From a virus: DNA of 64,000 bases. Shown piece after piece: positions 7,723 to 14,921 of the stretch. The stretch spans positions 1-64,000 of IMG/VR virus record IMGVR_UViG_3300035704_000007; one strand, written 5' to 3'. Made by a program: the position numbers and the translations under genes. The first letter of the stretch is position 1, and the number at the start of each line of letters is the position of its first letter. The notes under the pieces are model-generated. The model was not told the origin of the DNA. It ran no database searches and saw only the letters and a program-made list of their open reading frames with translations.

Positions 7723-7992
7723 TCACTTATCGGCCAACCGCTCTCCCGCCGCGGCAATCCGCTCGCCCACCGCCGTCTGGGCTTCCACCGCCGCGGTCAG
7801 CTCCGCCAGCCCCGCCTCGATCCTCTGCTGCCCGGCCGCGAGCCGCTCACCCACCAGCGCCACTCGCTCCAGCACCCGCGCGATCTCCGGTAGCCCCTCG
7901 CCGTGCCAGGCGCCTTCCGCCGCGCTGGCGATGTCGGCGAGCGCCTCGGCGATCCACTCGGCGCCGCGCAGAGGGCGCTCTCGATCAGGCAC
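7723..7992 (-). CDS. Helical protein, unknown function
   Basis: 89 aa from GTG 7992, which overlaps the upstream stop. It is an Ala/Glu-rich amphipathic helix throughout, with repeats of the GERLAAGQQR and GERIAAAGERL type that suggest a coiled coil. No enzymatic motif. Confidence 0.5.
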   Translation of the reverse strand: MPDRERPLRGAEWIAEALADIASAAEGAWHGEGLPEIARVLERVALVGERLAAGQQRIEAGLAELTAAVEAQTAVGERIAAAGERLADK

Positions 7993-8245
7993 CGCTGCCT
8001 CGCTGGCGCTGCCGGATCTCGCCTTGCTCCGAGAGATGGAAGCGGGGCTCGCTGTCTCCCGCCGGCCAGCGGATCGCCAGGTCGCCCCGGTCGAACGCCT
8101 CGACCAGCCCGGCATCGATCCGCGCCTGGTGCAGCCAACCCGTGACGCGCTCGATTTCGTCCTCCTGCATCCCTTCCGGCGCACCGAGGATAACCTGATA
8201 AAGCAGTTCCTTGTGTTCGTCGTCGCTCATCCGTAGGGGTCTCAT
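7985..8245 (-). CDS. Small acidic protein, unknown function
   Basis: 86 aa. ATG 8245 is preceded by AAGGGA; an alternative ATG at 8230 (MSDDEHKELL) lacks a clear site. The sequence (APEGMQEDEIERVTGWLHQA) looks like a small helical domain. It is the first gene downstream of the iteron-like region on this strand. Confidence 0.5.
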   Translation of the reverse strand: MRPLRMSDDEHKELLYQVILGAPEGMQEDEIERVTGWLHQARIDAGLVEAFDRGDLAIRWPAGDSEPRFHLSEQGEIRQRQRGSGA

Positions 8246-8315
8246 GCTGGCTTCCCTTCTTCGTAATGCTTTAGATCGCCCCCAACCGGCCTACCGCCTC
8301 CCGGCTTCCCTTCAT

Positions 8316-8353
8316 GCGCGCGCGCGTACTTAGGCTCTACTATACGCGCGCGC
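8316..8353. repeat. Alternating CG inverted repeat (potential Z-DNA/cruciform)
   Basis: GCGCGCGCGTA at 8318-8328 and its complement at 8343-8353 make an 11-bp perfect stem with a 14-base loop. The arms are alternating purine-pyrimidine tracts. The repeat sits beside the iteron-like array, as expected of an easily melted or structured origin element. It could instead simply end transcription. Confidence 0.5.
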
Positions 8354-8370
8354 ACGTGCCACCCGAAAAC

Positions 8371-8500
8371 AGCGTACACAGCGTACACTCGTACACTCGT
8401 ACACGCAAAGCCCCCCCTGATTGCTTGAGTGTACGCTGTGTACGCTGTTCACGCTGTGTACGCTGTTCATCCTGTTGCTCCTGTTGACGCTGTGTACGCT
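8371..8500. repeat. Iteron-like array, candidate replication origin
   Basis: The right half is exactly eight tandem 9-mers (8429-8500): GTGTACGCT four times, plus GTTCACGCT, GTTCATCCT, GTTGCTCCT and GTTGACGCT. The left half (8371-8404) carries the inverse: AGCGTACAC twice, then TCGTACAC twice. A 24-base centre separates them. The array lies immediately past the 3' end of the RepA-like ATPase gene. Position and structure fit binding sites for a replication initiator. Confidence 0.6.
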
Positions 8501-8505
8501 TTTTC

Positions 8506-9771
8506 TCATTTCTCTCTCACCTCTCTCTCTTCTTCAGAGGGGAAAGCCAGATCGTAAGAGCCGTTCTTCCGCGTCAGGTCGCCGTCGCGGAACATTTTCA
8601 GCATGAGGCTGCGCGTCGTCCCGGCGTTCTTCTCCAGGATGTCGGCCACGTCTTTGGGCGGCAGGGCACCCTTGCGGGCAATCAGTTCGCGGATCTCGAA
8701 CCGCTCCGGGCTCCGCTGCGTGTCCTCGAACTCGCCCTCTAAAACCCAGATCATCGCCGCTTCGTCCCACTTCAGCGCCAGGTCGCAATCCTGTACGTCG
8801 CGCCCGGTTCCCCGCAGCCGCGCCTCAGAGGAACCCCGCGCCCGCTCAAAGAGCAGGGTCGCATCGGCCGCGCCCGTCAGTCCCACCGAACCGGAAACGC
8901 CGTGCGACCAATCGCCCCAGTCCTCTTTTTTATTGGTGTGGTGGGCGATCAGGAGAGAAATCTCGAAGTCAATGGCGATCCGCAGCAGTGAGCGGCCTAG
9001 CTCATAATCCTCCTGGTAGACGCCGCTGCTCTTTTGGCCCACCTGGCCACTACGGAACGCGGCGAGCGTGTCGATTGCCACGAGGCGCGTCCGCGGATGA
9101 TCTGTCAACCAGGCGCGCAGCTCCACCAGTCCACCCGCCGAGATTGAAGGCCATTCGGGGTAGATGTGCAGATCCTCCGGCGCCGGAGTGCCGCCGAGGA
9201 TTTCGAGAAGCCGCTGCTGCAGCCGCCGGTCGTTGTCTTCCAATGCCAGATACAGCGCCTCACCCTGCTCCACGCGGATCTTGCCGAGCGCCATGCCTCC
9301 CGACGCGACGGCGAGCGTCGTATCATAGAGGAACCGGGATTTGCCCTTCTTCTGGCCCCCAGCCAGGATCGTCAAGCCCTGCGGGACGATCCGGGGAACC
9401 GCCCATTTCTGCTCTGCGATCACCATCCGTTCCAGGTCCTTCGCCGTGTAGCCGCGTATCGCTGGCCGGAAAGCCTCTGACTCATCAGCTTTCCCGTTAC
9501 TCGGCGGCGGTGAGCGGGCCAGCGCTTTCGCTTGTGGTGCGGTGCTGTTAGGCGCCGCTCGTCCATTGCTGCCCAAAGCGATCCGCACCCCCTCACGGAT
9601 CGCTGCCTCACTGCAGTGGGCCGCGCAGATGGGCTCGAACGTGCTGCTCGTCAGGGGTTTCAGTTGCAGCGTCGGTCCGTGGCACGCGGGACAAGTGCCC
9701 CGCCATACCAACCCGTCGAAGTCCAGATCGTGAATAACGCTCTCGAATAGCGCGAGCTTGTCTGCCTTCAC
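8506..9771 (-). CDS. RepA-like hexameric AAA ATPase/helicase
   Basis: 421 aa. The N-terminal zinc-ribbon-like cluster (CPACHG ... ICAAHC, residues 27-53) resembles a primase-type metal site. The RecA-type ATPase core has Walker A GGQKKGKS (138-145), LALEDNDRRLQQRL and Walker B RLVAIDTLAAF (D234). The C-terminal ~100 residues look like a winged helix. Related to RSF1010 RepA-type replicative helicases found in phages and plasmids. It probably loads or unwinds at the adjacent iteron-like array. Confidence 0.82.
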   Translation of the reverse strand: MKADKLALFESVIHDLDFDGLVWRGTCPACHGPTLQLKPLTSSTFEPICAAHCSEAAIREGVRIALGSNGRAAPNSTAPQAKALARSPPPSNGKADESEAFRPAIRGYTAKDLERMVIAEQKWAVPRIVPQGLTILAGGQKKGKSRFLYDTTLAVASGGMALGKIRVEQGEALYLALEDNDRRLQQRLLEILGGTPAPEDLHIYPEWPSISAGGLVELRAWLTDHPRTRLVAIDTLAAFRSGQVGQKSSGVYQEDYELGRSLLRIAIDFEISLLIAHHTNKKEDWGDWSHGVSGSVGLTGAADATLLFERARGSSEARLRGTGRDVQDCDLALKWDEAAMIWVLEGEFEDTQRSPERFEIRELIARKGALPPKDVADILEKNAGTTRSLMLKMFRDGDLTRKNGSYDLAFPSEEEREVREK

Positions 9772-9773
9772 GC

Positions 9774-9977
9774 CTAATCACCCCCATCAGGCAACTCGCT
9801 CGCCGGCCGCGGCTTCGGACGGTGCGCCAGGAAGTTCATCAGCGCCGTCTTCGGGATCAACCACTTCCCCCTCACCTTCTTCCCCGGTATCTCCCCGGAA
9901 TGGAGCCAATCATAGACCGTCTGCACGTGGACTCCGAGCATCTCAGCGGCCTCGCTGGCGGTGAAAACCCATGGCAT
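9774..9977 (-). CDS. Excisionase-type MerR-like DNA-binding protein
   Basis: 67 aa from ATG 9977 with GGAGG nine bases upstream. FTASEAAEMLGVHVQTVYDW, then SGEIPGKKVRGKWLIPK, is the standard small excisionase/helix-turn-helix_17 pattern. It sits directly before the RepA-like gene, so it may regulate replication. It could also act with the serine integrase in excision. Confidence 0.8.
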   Translation of the reverse strand: MPWVFTASEAAEMLGVHVQTVYDWLHSGEIPGKKVRGKWLIPKTALMNFLAHRPKPRPASELPDGGD

Positions 9978-10226
9978 CGCGACCGGCCTCCGTGGCGAAA
10001 AAGGCTTGCTGATGAACCGTTCCCGAGGGGTAAATGGCAATTCCTCCTCGCGACTCGCGGCGACTCGGAACATCGATAAATCCCTGCAAATCCCTCAGTG
10101 TAAAAAAGATGGCTCGCTTGAGGAGGAAACGGGAGAGACGACGGCGAATGGCATCGCTGGCAACGATAAGCCGTCCCGCACGGCGCCCCGCCGGTTCCTC
10201 GCAAGACCCGGCGGGGCTTCCTCGCT
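9978..10226. other. 249-base intergenic region
   Basis: No convincing gene. It holds the hairpin at 10185-10217 and the leader of the excisionase-like gene. I see no clear -10/-35 pair on the minus strand. Confidence 0.4.
10185..10217 (-). terminator. Hairpin after the recombination gene
   Basis: Perfect 10-bp GC stem 10185-10194/10208-10217 with a 13-base loop, just past the stop of the minus-strand gene at 10227. No T-run follows, so efficiency is uncertain. Confidence 0.5.
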
Positions 10227-10844
10227 TTAGGCTTCGGCAGCCGCTTTCTCGCCGGCCATTCGGCCTTTCCCATCGGCCACGCACAAGACCACCCCGCCGA
10301 ACCTCTGGCGAGCGGCCGCCGCCACGCTCGCCGGCACCTCAAGCCCGCACTCCGCGCAGAACTGCGGCTCGGCCCCGTGCCCGGAGGCGGCGGCGTCACC
10401 GGGTGAGTCCGTGGTCCGCGCAACTCGTTCCTCGCGGTAGGTGTCGGCCTTGCCTTCGTGGCGGGCGAGGGGGCGAGCCGGCGACTCGTCGGCGTCAGGG
10501 CCGAGTTCATCGACCGAAGCCATCGCTACGTTTGTTGCAAAGCGTAGCATACGAGCGATCGCTCTAGTTTCCGCGTGACGGAGAAAAGCGCCCCGCATCT
10601 GGCTGTTGCTGGGGTTTGCATCTCCCACGGCGGAAAAGCACGCCATGCCGGCCTCGGTACAGAAAGTCCCCGTGGCCTGCACGACCCAGGACTGCTCCTT
10701 GGGATCACAGAACTCGGAGAGTATCTGCGTCTCGATCCCGTGCAGCCCCCGGTTGTGTCCGAGATCGAGTAGCCCGGCAAGTAGCACGAACTCCTTCGGG
10801 CCGTTTTTGGTGTTCAACTTGATGACAAAACGAGGATCGATCAC
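10227..10844 (-). CDS. Probable ssDNA-annealing/recombination protein
   Basis: 205 aa. FVLLAGLLDLGHNRGL, then a GDANPSN block, then RHAETRAIARMLRFATNVAM resembles a phage protein family with a conserved AETRA.AR.LR helix. That helix recalls Rad52/RedB-like annealing proteins; this is my inference, not an established match. A variable linker and a C-terminal CAEC...C motif follow. Its position among replication genes and upstream of RepA supports a DNA-metabolism role. Confidence 0.5.
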   Translation of the reverse strand: MIDPRFVIKLNTKNGPKEFVLLAGLLDLGHNRGLHGIETQILSEFCDPKEQSWVVQATGTFCTEAGMACFSAVGDANPSNSQMRGAFLRHAETRAIARMLRFATNVAMASVDELGPDADESPARPLARHEGKADTYREERVARTTDSPGDAAASGHGAEPQFCAECGLEVPASVAAAARQRFGGVVLCVADGKGRMAGEKAAAEA

Positions 10845-10870
10845 GATACTTCTCCTTGCTCTTCAGAAAT

Positions 10871-10905
10871 CGATTCTGACCGTGCAGAATCGCCCAACCT
10901 GGGCG
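10871..10905. promoter_or_regulatory. Twin inverted repeats in the leader of 10844
   Basis: CGATTCTG/CAGAATCG (10871-10878/10885-10892) and CGCCCA/TGGGCG (10891-10896/10900-10905) overlap by two bases, upstream of the minus-strand start at 10844. They could be an operator for the adjacent XRE repressor-like protein or an attenuator. Confidence 0.4.
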
Positions 10906-10965
10906 TTCAGGGCTCTCCCCGCGCTTTCGTGCCAACCCCGCCCAAAGCCCCGCTCATTCGGCGTC

Positions 10966-11259
10966 CTAGAACACCTCCGCCGAGAGCCAATCTGACAGTG
11001 ACTGCCACTGCTCCGCAGTCAGCCCGGAGAGCGCCGCCGGCACCGGGCGCCTGAGCCGCAGGAGCGTCACCGGATCGCAGGCCACCGCCCGCGCCAGCAG
11101 CACCACCGAGCGGCAGGAGGGCGGCTGCATCTCCCCGGTCTCCAATTTCGAGACGTAGCTGTGGCTCAAGCCGGCCGCGTCTCCGACAGCGCGCTGCGAC
11201 AGTCCCCGCGCGCGCCGCGCCTGGCGCAGCGCCGCTCCAAACCCCGTCGTCTCGCTCAT
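10966..11259 (-). CDS. XRE-family HTH regulator
   Basis: 97 aa from ATG 11259 with GAGGAG upstream. It has a classical XRE helix-turn-helix (LRQARRARGLSQRAVGDAAG, LSHSYVSKLETGEMQPP), then a short C-terminal helical tail. It is probably a repressor of early phage genes; the paired inverted repeats at 10871-10905 are a candidate binding site. It overlaps the upstream small zinc protein gene by 4 bases. Confidence 0.85.
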   Translation of the reverse strand: MSETTGFGAALRQARRARGLSQRAVGDAAGLSHSYVSKLETGEMQPPSCRSVVLLARAVACDPVTLLRLRRPVPAALSGLTAEQWQSLSDWLSAEVF

Positions 11260-11480
11260 CGCGCTCTCTCCTCGCTCTCGCGGACGGCGGCAATCGCCGC
11301 TGCCGCGGCCTCCAGGTATTCCGCCGAAGGGTCTTTGCGGATTTCCTGTCCGCGCCGGTAGGTGCGCCACACCTCGGCCTTCAGGGCCGCCGGCACGAGC
11401 CGCCAGTGGGCCAAACACATGAACATGCGCGCCGGGACCGGTTTCTGGCATCCGAGCGCGTGGCAGCGATGCTCGCTCAT
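11256..11480 (-). CDS. Small zinc-finger-like phage protein
   Basis: 74 aa. The cluster HRCHALGCQKPV ... MFMCLAHWRLVP (Cys/His at residues 4-25) looks metal-binding. RTYRRGQEIRKDPSAEYLEA follows. I recognise the overall pattern as a frequent small phage protein of unknown function, often next to early regulators. Operon overlaps of 4 bases on both sides. Confidence 0.75.
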   Translation of the reverse strand: MSEHRCHALGCQKPVPARMFMCLAHWRLVPAALKAEVWRTYRRGQEIRKDPSAEYLEAAAAAIAAVRESEERAR

Positions 11481-11695
11481 GGCTGTCTCTCCGGCGGCCG
11501 ATAGCCCAGCTCCTTGGCTCGCTCCTCGGTCAGCCCGAGCCAGCCGAGCCGCCGCTCCCAGTCCGCGGCCGCCCAGGCCCGCCGCCGCTCCCGGCCCTCC
11601 TCGGTCACCGGCGCTCCCGGTGGGCCGAAAGCGCGCAAGAAACCCCGCAAGAGCGCCAACTCACCCCGGTCGGCCGCCGATAACCCGCGCCTCAT
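11477..11695 (-). CDS. Small basic protein, unknown function
   Basis: 72 aa. ATG 11695 overlaps the upstream gene's stop by 4 bases (ATGA). It is Arg/Glu/Trp-rich and helical (RRRAWAAADWERRLGWLGLT). No known motif. Confidence 0.55.
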   Translation of the reverse strand: MRRGLSAADRGELALLRGFLRAFGPPGAPVTEEGRERRRAWAAADWERRLGWLGLTEERAKELGYRPPERQP

Positions 11696-11865
11696 CGGTT
11701 GTTCTCCTCGGCCGCCCGGTCGCGCTCCCGCCAATAGCCATCGATCTCCTGCAATTGCCGCACTCGCCGCAGCGCCTCATCAACGTCCGGCTCGAGCCCC
11801 GCCCGCCGCCGCCGCTCCTCGCTCGCGCGCTTCAACGCCGCGATCTCCGCCTGCTCTGTGGTCAT
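11692..11865 (-). CDS. Small charged helical protein
   Basis: 57 aa, too short for many gene callers. Start and stop both form 4-base ATGA overlaps with neighbours, which is strong evidence of coding. The sequence is charged and helical (ALRRVRQLQEIDGYWRERDR). Function unknown. Confidence 0.55.
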   Translation of the reverse strand: MTTEQAEIAALKRASEERRRRAGLEPDVDEALRRVRQLQEIDGYWRERDRAAEENNR

Positions 11866-11963
11866 CGTCGTTTCTCCTTCCGTTCGCTCGCCACCAGCAC
11901 CGCCGAGACCGCCGCGAACCAGAGGAAGAAGGCCAGGGCCAGCAGCCCGAGGAAGAGGGTCAT
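11862..11963 (-). CDS. 33-aa single-span membrane peptide
   Basis: ATG 11963 follows GGAGGAGGAGCG, and both ends overlap neighbours by 4 bases. A hydrophobic helix covers residues ~2-25 (LFLGLLALAFFLWFAAVSA), with a basic ERKEKRR tail on the cytoplasmic side. A small inner-membrane peptide of unknown role. Confidence 0.55.
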   Translation of the reverse strand: MTLFLGLLALAFFLWFAAVSAVLVASERKEKRR

Positions 11964-12136
11964 CGCTCCTCCTCCCGCACGAGCGCCAGCAGCTCCGACC
12001 GGGTGATCCGCAGGGCTTTGCCCTCCGGCGTCTCCCCCAGGTAGCTTGGATGCCGTGAGAGGAGGACCGCAGCCCGCAAGATGACGCGCTCCTCGCGTTC
12101 GCGGCGGGCCGCTTCTTTCAGGGATTGCTCTCTCAT
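11960..12136 (-). CDS. Small helical protein, unknown function
   Basis: 58 aa, with 4-base overlaps on both sides. Basic/acidic N-terminal helix, then SRHPSYLGETPEGKALRIT and a helical tail. It is coded in the same tight chain as its neighbours. Confidence 0.5.
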   Translation of the reverse strand: MREQSLKEAARREREERVILRAAVLLSRHPSYLGETPEGKALRITRSELLALVREEER

Positions 12137-12714
12137 GGCTTCACCAGATCGACGCTGAACCGGCCGAAGGGTCCGCTCTTGCTCGGTCGAAAGTCGCCGA
12201 CGCCGATAATGGCTCCCGCCAGGTCGAAGACCTGTTGGATCATCTCGGGGTTCAAGAGCATTGGTTCATATTGAAACTCAACCGTCGTCGCCCACTGCGG
12301 CAGCTTCGGACGGGATCGGCTGATCCCCTGGCGCTGCACGACGGCGCGGCGGATATCGATCTCATACTCCCGCAGCGGGTGCCCGGTTTCCGGGTGATAT
12401 AACGGCGCTGACTCCTCAATGGCGAACAGGGCTGCCGAGAGAATTAGCCGGGCAGCCTTCTTCTCGATCTTCTGCCCCGCCGCTGCCGCCAGGATCGCCG
12501 AGCGGAAATGCGTTGTCGGCAGATACAGTTGACCCGAGGGCAGCCGGTAGCAGCCTGCTTCCGCCTCCTCTTCCGGCGATGGAATGACCTTCGGACCGAT
12601 GCCGGTCTCTTTCCGCCGCGCCATTCCGGCGGGGTTGTGCATCAAGAGCCCCGCGCCGTGAACGCCCGTCACCTCGAACCGCACTAACCGCAGATCCCCA
12701 TAATGACTCGCCAT
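12133..12714 (-). CDS. Conserved phage protein of unknown function
   Basis: 193 aa. Distinct blocks: LLMHNPAGMARRK, VIPSPEEEAEAGCYRLPSG, QLYLPTTHFRSAILAAAAG, YEIDIRRAVVQRQGISRSRP and the C-terminal VGDFRPSKSGPFGRF. I recall similar proteins in other phage early regions but know no function. The beta-rich pattern and glycine-rich end are loosely reminiscent of RAMP/Cas7-like folds, which is speculation. It is the gene immediately downstream of the pentamer array on this strand. Confidence 0.65.
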   Translation of the reverse strand: MASHYGDLRLVRFEVTGVHGAGLLMHNPAGMARRKETGIGPKVIPSPEEEAEAGCYRLPSGQLYLPTTHFRSAILAAAAGQKIEKKAARLILSAALFAIEESAPLYHPETGHPLREYEIDIRRAVVQRQGISRSRPKLPQWATTVEFQYEPMLLNPEMIQQVFDLAGAIIGVGDFRPSKSGPFGRFSVDLVKP

Positions 12715-12745
12715 TGTTCACTCCTTGACTGGCTGAGAAGAAAAA

Positions 12746-13316
12746 GACCCTCACCTGACCTCGCCATGCCTCACCGCACCTCGCCATGCCGTAACCGACC
12801 TCGCCTGACCTCGCCTCACCAGACCCGGCCCCACCAGATGAAAGCGTTAGAAAGACCCTCACCCTGCCTCACCTTGCCGCGCCAGGCCCAGCCTCACCGG
12901 GCCTCGCCATGCCCGACCGAACCACACCTGACTAGAGCAAACCGGCGGCGGCCTCACCTCACCCTGCCTGGCCACACCCCGCCGGGCCTAACCGCACCCA
13001 ACCAAAGCAAGAAGCATGGAAAAAGAACCTCACCCTGCCTTGCCTCACCCGACCTGACCCGGCCCGACCAGGCAACGCCCCACCTGACCAGACCTCGCCC
13101 CGCCAGGCCTCACCCCACCGCGAGAAGTCGCTTGAAAGACCCTTACCTCACCGGACCAGACCGTACCCGGACTCACCATGCCACGCCTTGCCTTGCCCCG
13201 CCGTACCACAACAAAGCGGGAAAAAAGACCCTCACCCTACCGCGCCCCACCTGACCGCACCCGGCCATACCTGACCGCGCCTTGCCAGACCTCAGCTGGC
13301 CATCCCAAACCATGCC
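12746..13316. repeat. 99-unit pentanucleotide array in five blocks
   Basis: There is no gene between 12715 and 13320. Nearly every fifth position repeats NNNCC on the plus strand (GGNNN on the minus strand). Blocks by eye: 12746-12835 (18 units), 12854-13003 (30), 13025-13119 (19), 13138-13207 (14) and 13227-13316 (18). Common units are tcacc, tgacc, tcgcc, atgcc and agacc. Every block begins on the plus strand with GACCC or GAACC after an A-run, so on the minus strand each ends GGTRAGG(G/T)TCTTT. The spacers differ. A few units deviate (tgact, agagc, ggcgg, aggca, cggac, tcagc). Confidence 0.9.
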
Positions 13317-13320
13317 TTTA

Positions 13321-14013
13321 TCAAACTGCCGGTTCGAGCCGCTCGTCCAGCACCCGGTTGAGCACCTCGCGCAGCGTCTCCAGGCGGCCGACGAGCGCCT
13401 CGTTCCGCCAGTCCAGCAGATCCCCGCTGATCGCGTTCAGGACCTGATTGACGGAGAAGAGGACGGACATTCCGGAAGCCCGGTCGTTCGCTCGAAACTG
13501 CTCGCCGGTCAGTTCCCGGCCCGCCAGCGATGCCGCCGTGAACTTCAGGGGGACCAGGGCGGCCTCCGGTCCAATCGCCGTGCGCGTAAGGATGAGGCGC
13601 TCGACCGTCTCTACGGTGATTTGCAGCCGCGCCGCGGTTTCGATATCGGGGATGCCCAACTGCCGCGCCAGCGCGATGCAGCGCACCCGGTCATAGGTCG
13701 CCAGCACCTGCCCATGCCGCGAGTTCAGCAGCATCGCGTCGGCAAACAGCGCCGCGTCGGAAGGATAGTCGCGCCACTCCACGGAAATCAGCGCCTCCTC
13801 GCCCGCTTCCCGCAGTTCCGCCGCGATCCGATGGAACCCGTCCACCACCCGGTTCGTGTGCCGCTGTACGACGACAGGCGGCAGATCGATACCGGCTCGT
13901 CGCGCTTCCGCTAGTTGCCGAACGTGCGTATCGTCGATCCCATGGCGCGGATAGATCGATTCATCCAACACCAGATCCACCGCCCTGACCCGCTCGCCGT
14001 GTTCTCGTTTCAT
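13321..14013 (-). CDS. ParB/sulfiredoxin-domain DNA-binding protein
   Basis: 230 aa. The ParB N-terminal fold is visible: HVRQLAEARRAGIDLPPVVV, then VVDGFHRIAAELREAG, followed by a helical middle (LARQLGIPDIETAARLQITV) that resembles a ParB HTH. No ParA partner is seen. It may be a partition/centromere protein, a transcription regulator or a nuclease-like ParB. The pentamer array starts 5 bases after its stop, so the array could be its binding locus. Upstream gene overlap is 53 bases. Confidence 0.7.
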   Translation of the reverse strand: MKREHGERVRAVDLVLDESIYPRHGIDDTHVRQLAEARRAGIDLPPVVVQRHTNRVVDGFHRIAAELREAGEEALISVEWRDYPSDAALFADAMLLNSRHGQVLATYDRVRCIALARQLGIPDIETAARLQITVETVERLILTRTAIGPEAALVPLKFTAASLAGRELTGEQFRANDRASGMSVLFSVNQVLNAISGDLLDWRNEALVGRLETLREVLNRVLDERLEPAV

Positions 14014-14221
14014 CGTTTGCTCCTTGTGACAGCCCTTGCCGTCCGTGGTATACTAGAGACGGTTCGGTCTCTTGCTCGGCGGGCGCAGTGTGTCCCTCTA
14101 CGCTCGACCTTTTTTGTGCCTGCTCCTTGTCCCGCTGCCGCTGGCGCAGGTGCTCCAGCCAGGCGGCAAGCGGGGGCAGCGCCTCGGCAGGGATGGCGGG
14201 GCGGCTCGATTTGGGCTCCAT
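13961..14221 (-). CDS. Small Pro/Gln-rich protein, tentative
   Basis: 86 aa from ATG 14221. The N-terminal part (EALPPLAAWLEHLRQRQRDK) looks like a real helix; the C-terminus overlaps the ParB-like gene by 53 bases and is low complexity. No family. Possibly a true gene with a long overlap. Confidence 0.35.
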   Translation of the reverse strand: MEPKSSRPAIPAEALPPLAAWLEHLRQRQRDKEQAQKRSSVEGHTAPAEQETEPSLVYHGRQGLSQGANDETRTRRAGQGGGSGVG

Positions 14222-14234
14222 GGCGACGCTCTCC

Positions 14235-14570
14235 TCAGGCGAAGATGGCCAGTAACTCGGCATTGGTGAGCGGCGCTTCCGGCTCACGAAGGCCGCTCCT
14301 TGAACACAGGGCGCAGGGAATTGGCTCCATATTCGGGTAGCAGCAGCGCGGCTTCAGGAACCCCTCTCCGTGGCACAGGGCGCACTCTTTTTGTTCGTCC
14401 AAATACCGAGCGAGGGCTTCTCCATGACGGCAAAGGCTTCCTGGCTTATTAGCCAGGCGATAGGCGTAGTGGAGACAGTCACACTGCCCGGTCTCGGCGG
14501 AAACCAGATGCTCGTCGCCCGTCAGCCGCACCCGGTACATTCCCGGCTGACCTTCTACCGGCTCGATCAT
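14235..14570 (-). CDS. SWIM zinc-finger protein
   Basis: 111 aa from ATG 14570, overlapping the upstream HTH gene by 4 bases. The SWIM pattern CxC...CxH is clear (C30, C32, C47, H49: QCDCLHYA ... LCRHGEAL). Two further Cys pairs (CALCHGEG, CALCSRSG) form a probable DnaJ-type zinc site. SWIM domains bind DNA or proteins and occur in recombination factors. Confidence 0.75.
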   Translation of the reverse strand: MIEPVEGQPGMYRVRLTGDEHLVSAETGQCDCLHYAYRLANKPGSLCRHGEALARYLDEQKECALCHGEGFLKPRCCYPNMEPIPCALCSRSGLREPEAPLTNAELLAIFA

Positions 14571-14788
14571 ATCCGTGCTTTCAGGTAGTCCTCGGAGCGA
14601 AAATGGATCGTCCGCCGCACCTCGCCGCCCATTCGCAGCGTCCAGTTGAAAAGCGTGCCGCGCGTGACGCCCAGGTGCGCGGCCACCTCTTCCCAGTCCT
14701 TGCCCGACTCGATCAACTCGCGAATGAGGATCTCCAGGCACTTGCCGTGGGCGACTTCGATCTCCCGCATTTGCTTGGTCTTCTTCAT
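14567..14788 (-). CDS. Small HTH protein at the head of the leftward early operon
   Basis: 73 aa. The sequence DWEEVAAHLGVTRGTLFNWT is a helix-turn-helix, with a Cys-containing helix before it. It is the first gene after the minus-strand promoter at 14830-14859, so it may be a Cro-like early regulator facing the divergent XRE/integrase module. Confidence 0.7.
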   Translation of the reverse strand: MKKTKQMREIEVAHGKCLEILIRELIESGKDWEEVAAHLGVTRGTLFNWTLRMGGEVRRTIHFRSEDYLKARI

Positions 14789-14829
14789 CTCTCCCCAGCC
14801 CTTCCCGGCTCTTACACGCGTTATAGGTT

Positions 14830-14859
14830 ATTCTACACGATATGGGATGCAATAGTCAA
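14830..14859 (-). promoter_or_regulatory. Sigma-70-type promoter for the leftward early genes
   Basis: On the minus strand: TTGACT at 14859-14854, 18-base spacer, TAGAAT at 14835-14830. It drives the HTH gene starting at 14788. It overlaps the possible rightward promoter, as expected of a lysogeny switch. Confidence 0.65.
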
Positions 14860-14895
14860 TACAAACGTCTATACTGGGTGTGCGATTACCCCAGT
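14847..14895 (+). promoter_or_regulatory. Possible rightward promoter and operator of the integration module
   Basis: TATACT at 14870-14875 with a weak -35 (ATGCAA, 14847-14852) at 17 bases. It is followed by the inverted repeat ACTGGG/CCCAGT (14873-14878/14890-14895), a possible operator. The downstream gene is the XRE regulator at 14922. Confidence 0.4.
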
Positions 14896-14921
14896 CGTGG
14901 ATGGGAGGAAGAAGGGCTGTA

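Noticed and set aside
9990-10110. GGAAC-N17-AATC match at about 10057
   Set aside because: Same spacing as the leader family but no gene or structured element follows on that strand; treated as chance.
12416-12862. Minus-strand ORF of 148 aa across the pentamer array
   Set aside because: Low-complexity translation created by the 5-base repeat; it changes frame sense with each block and has no ribosome site.
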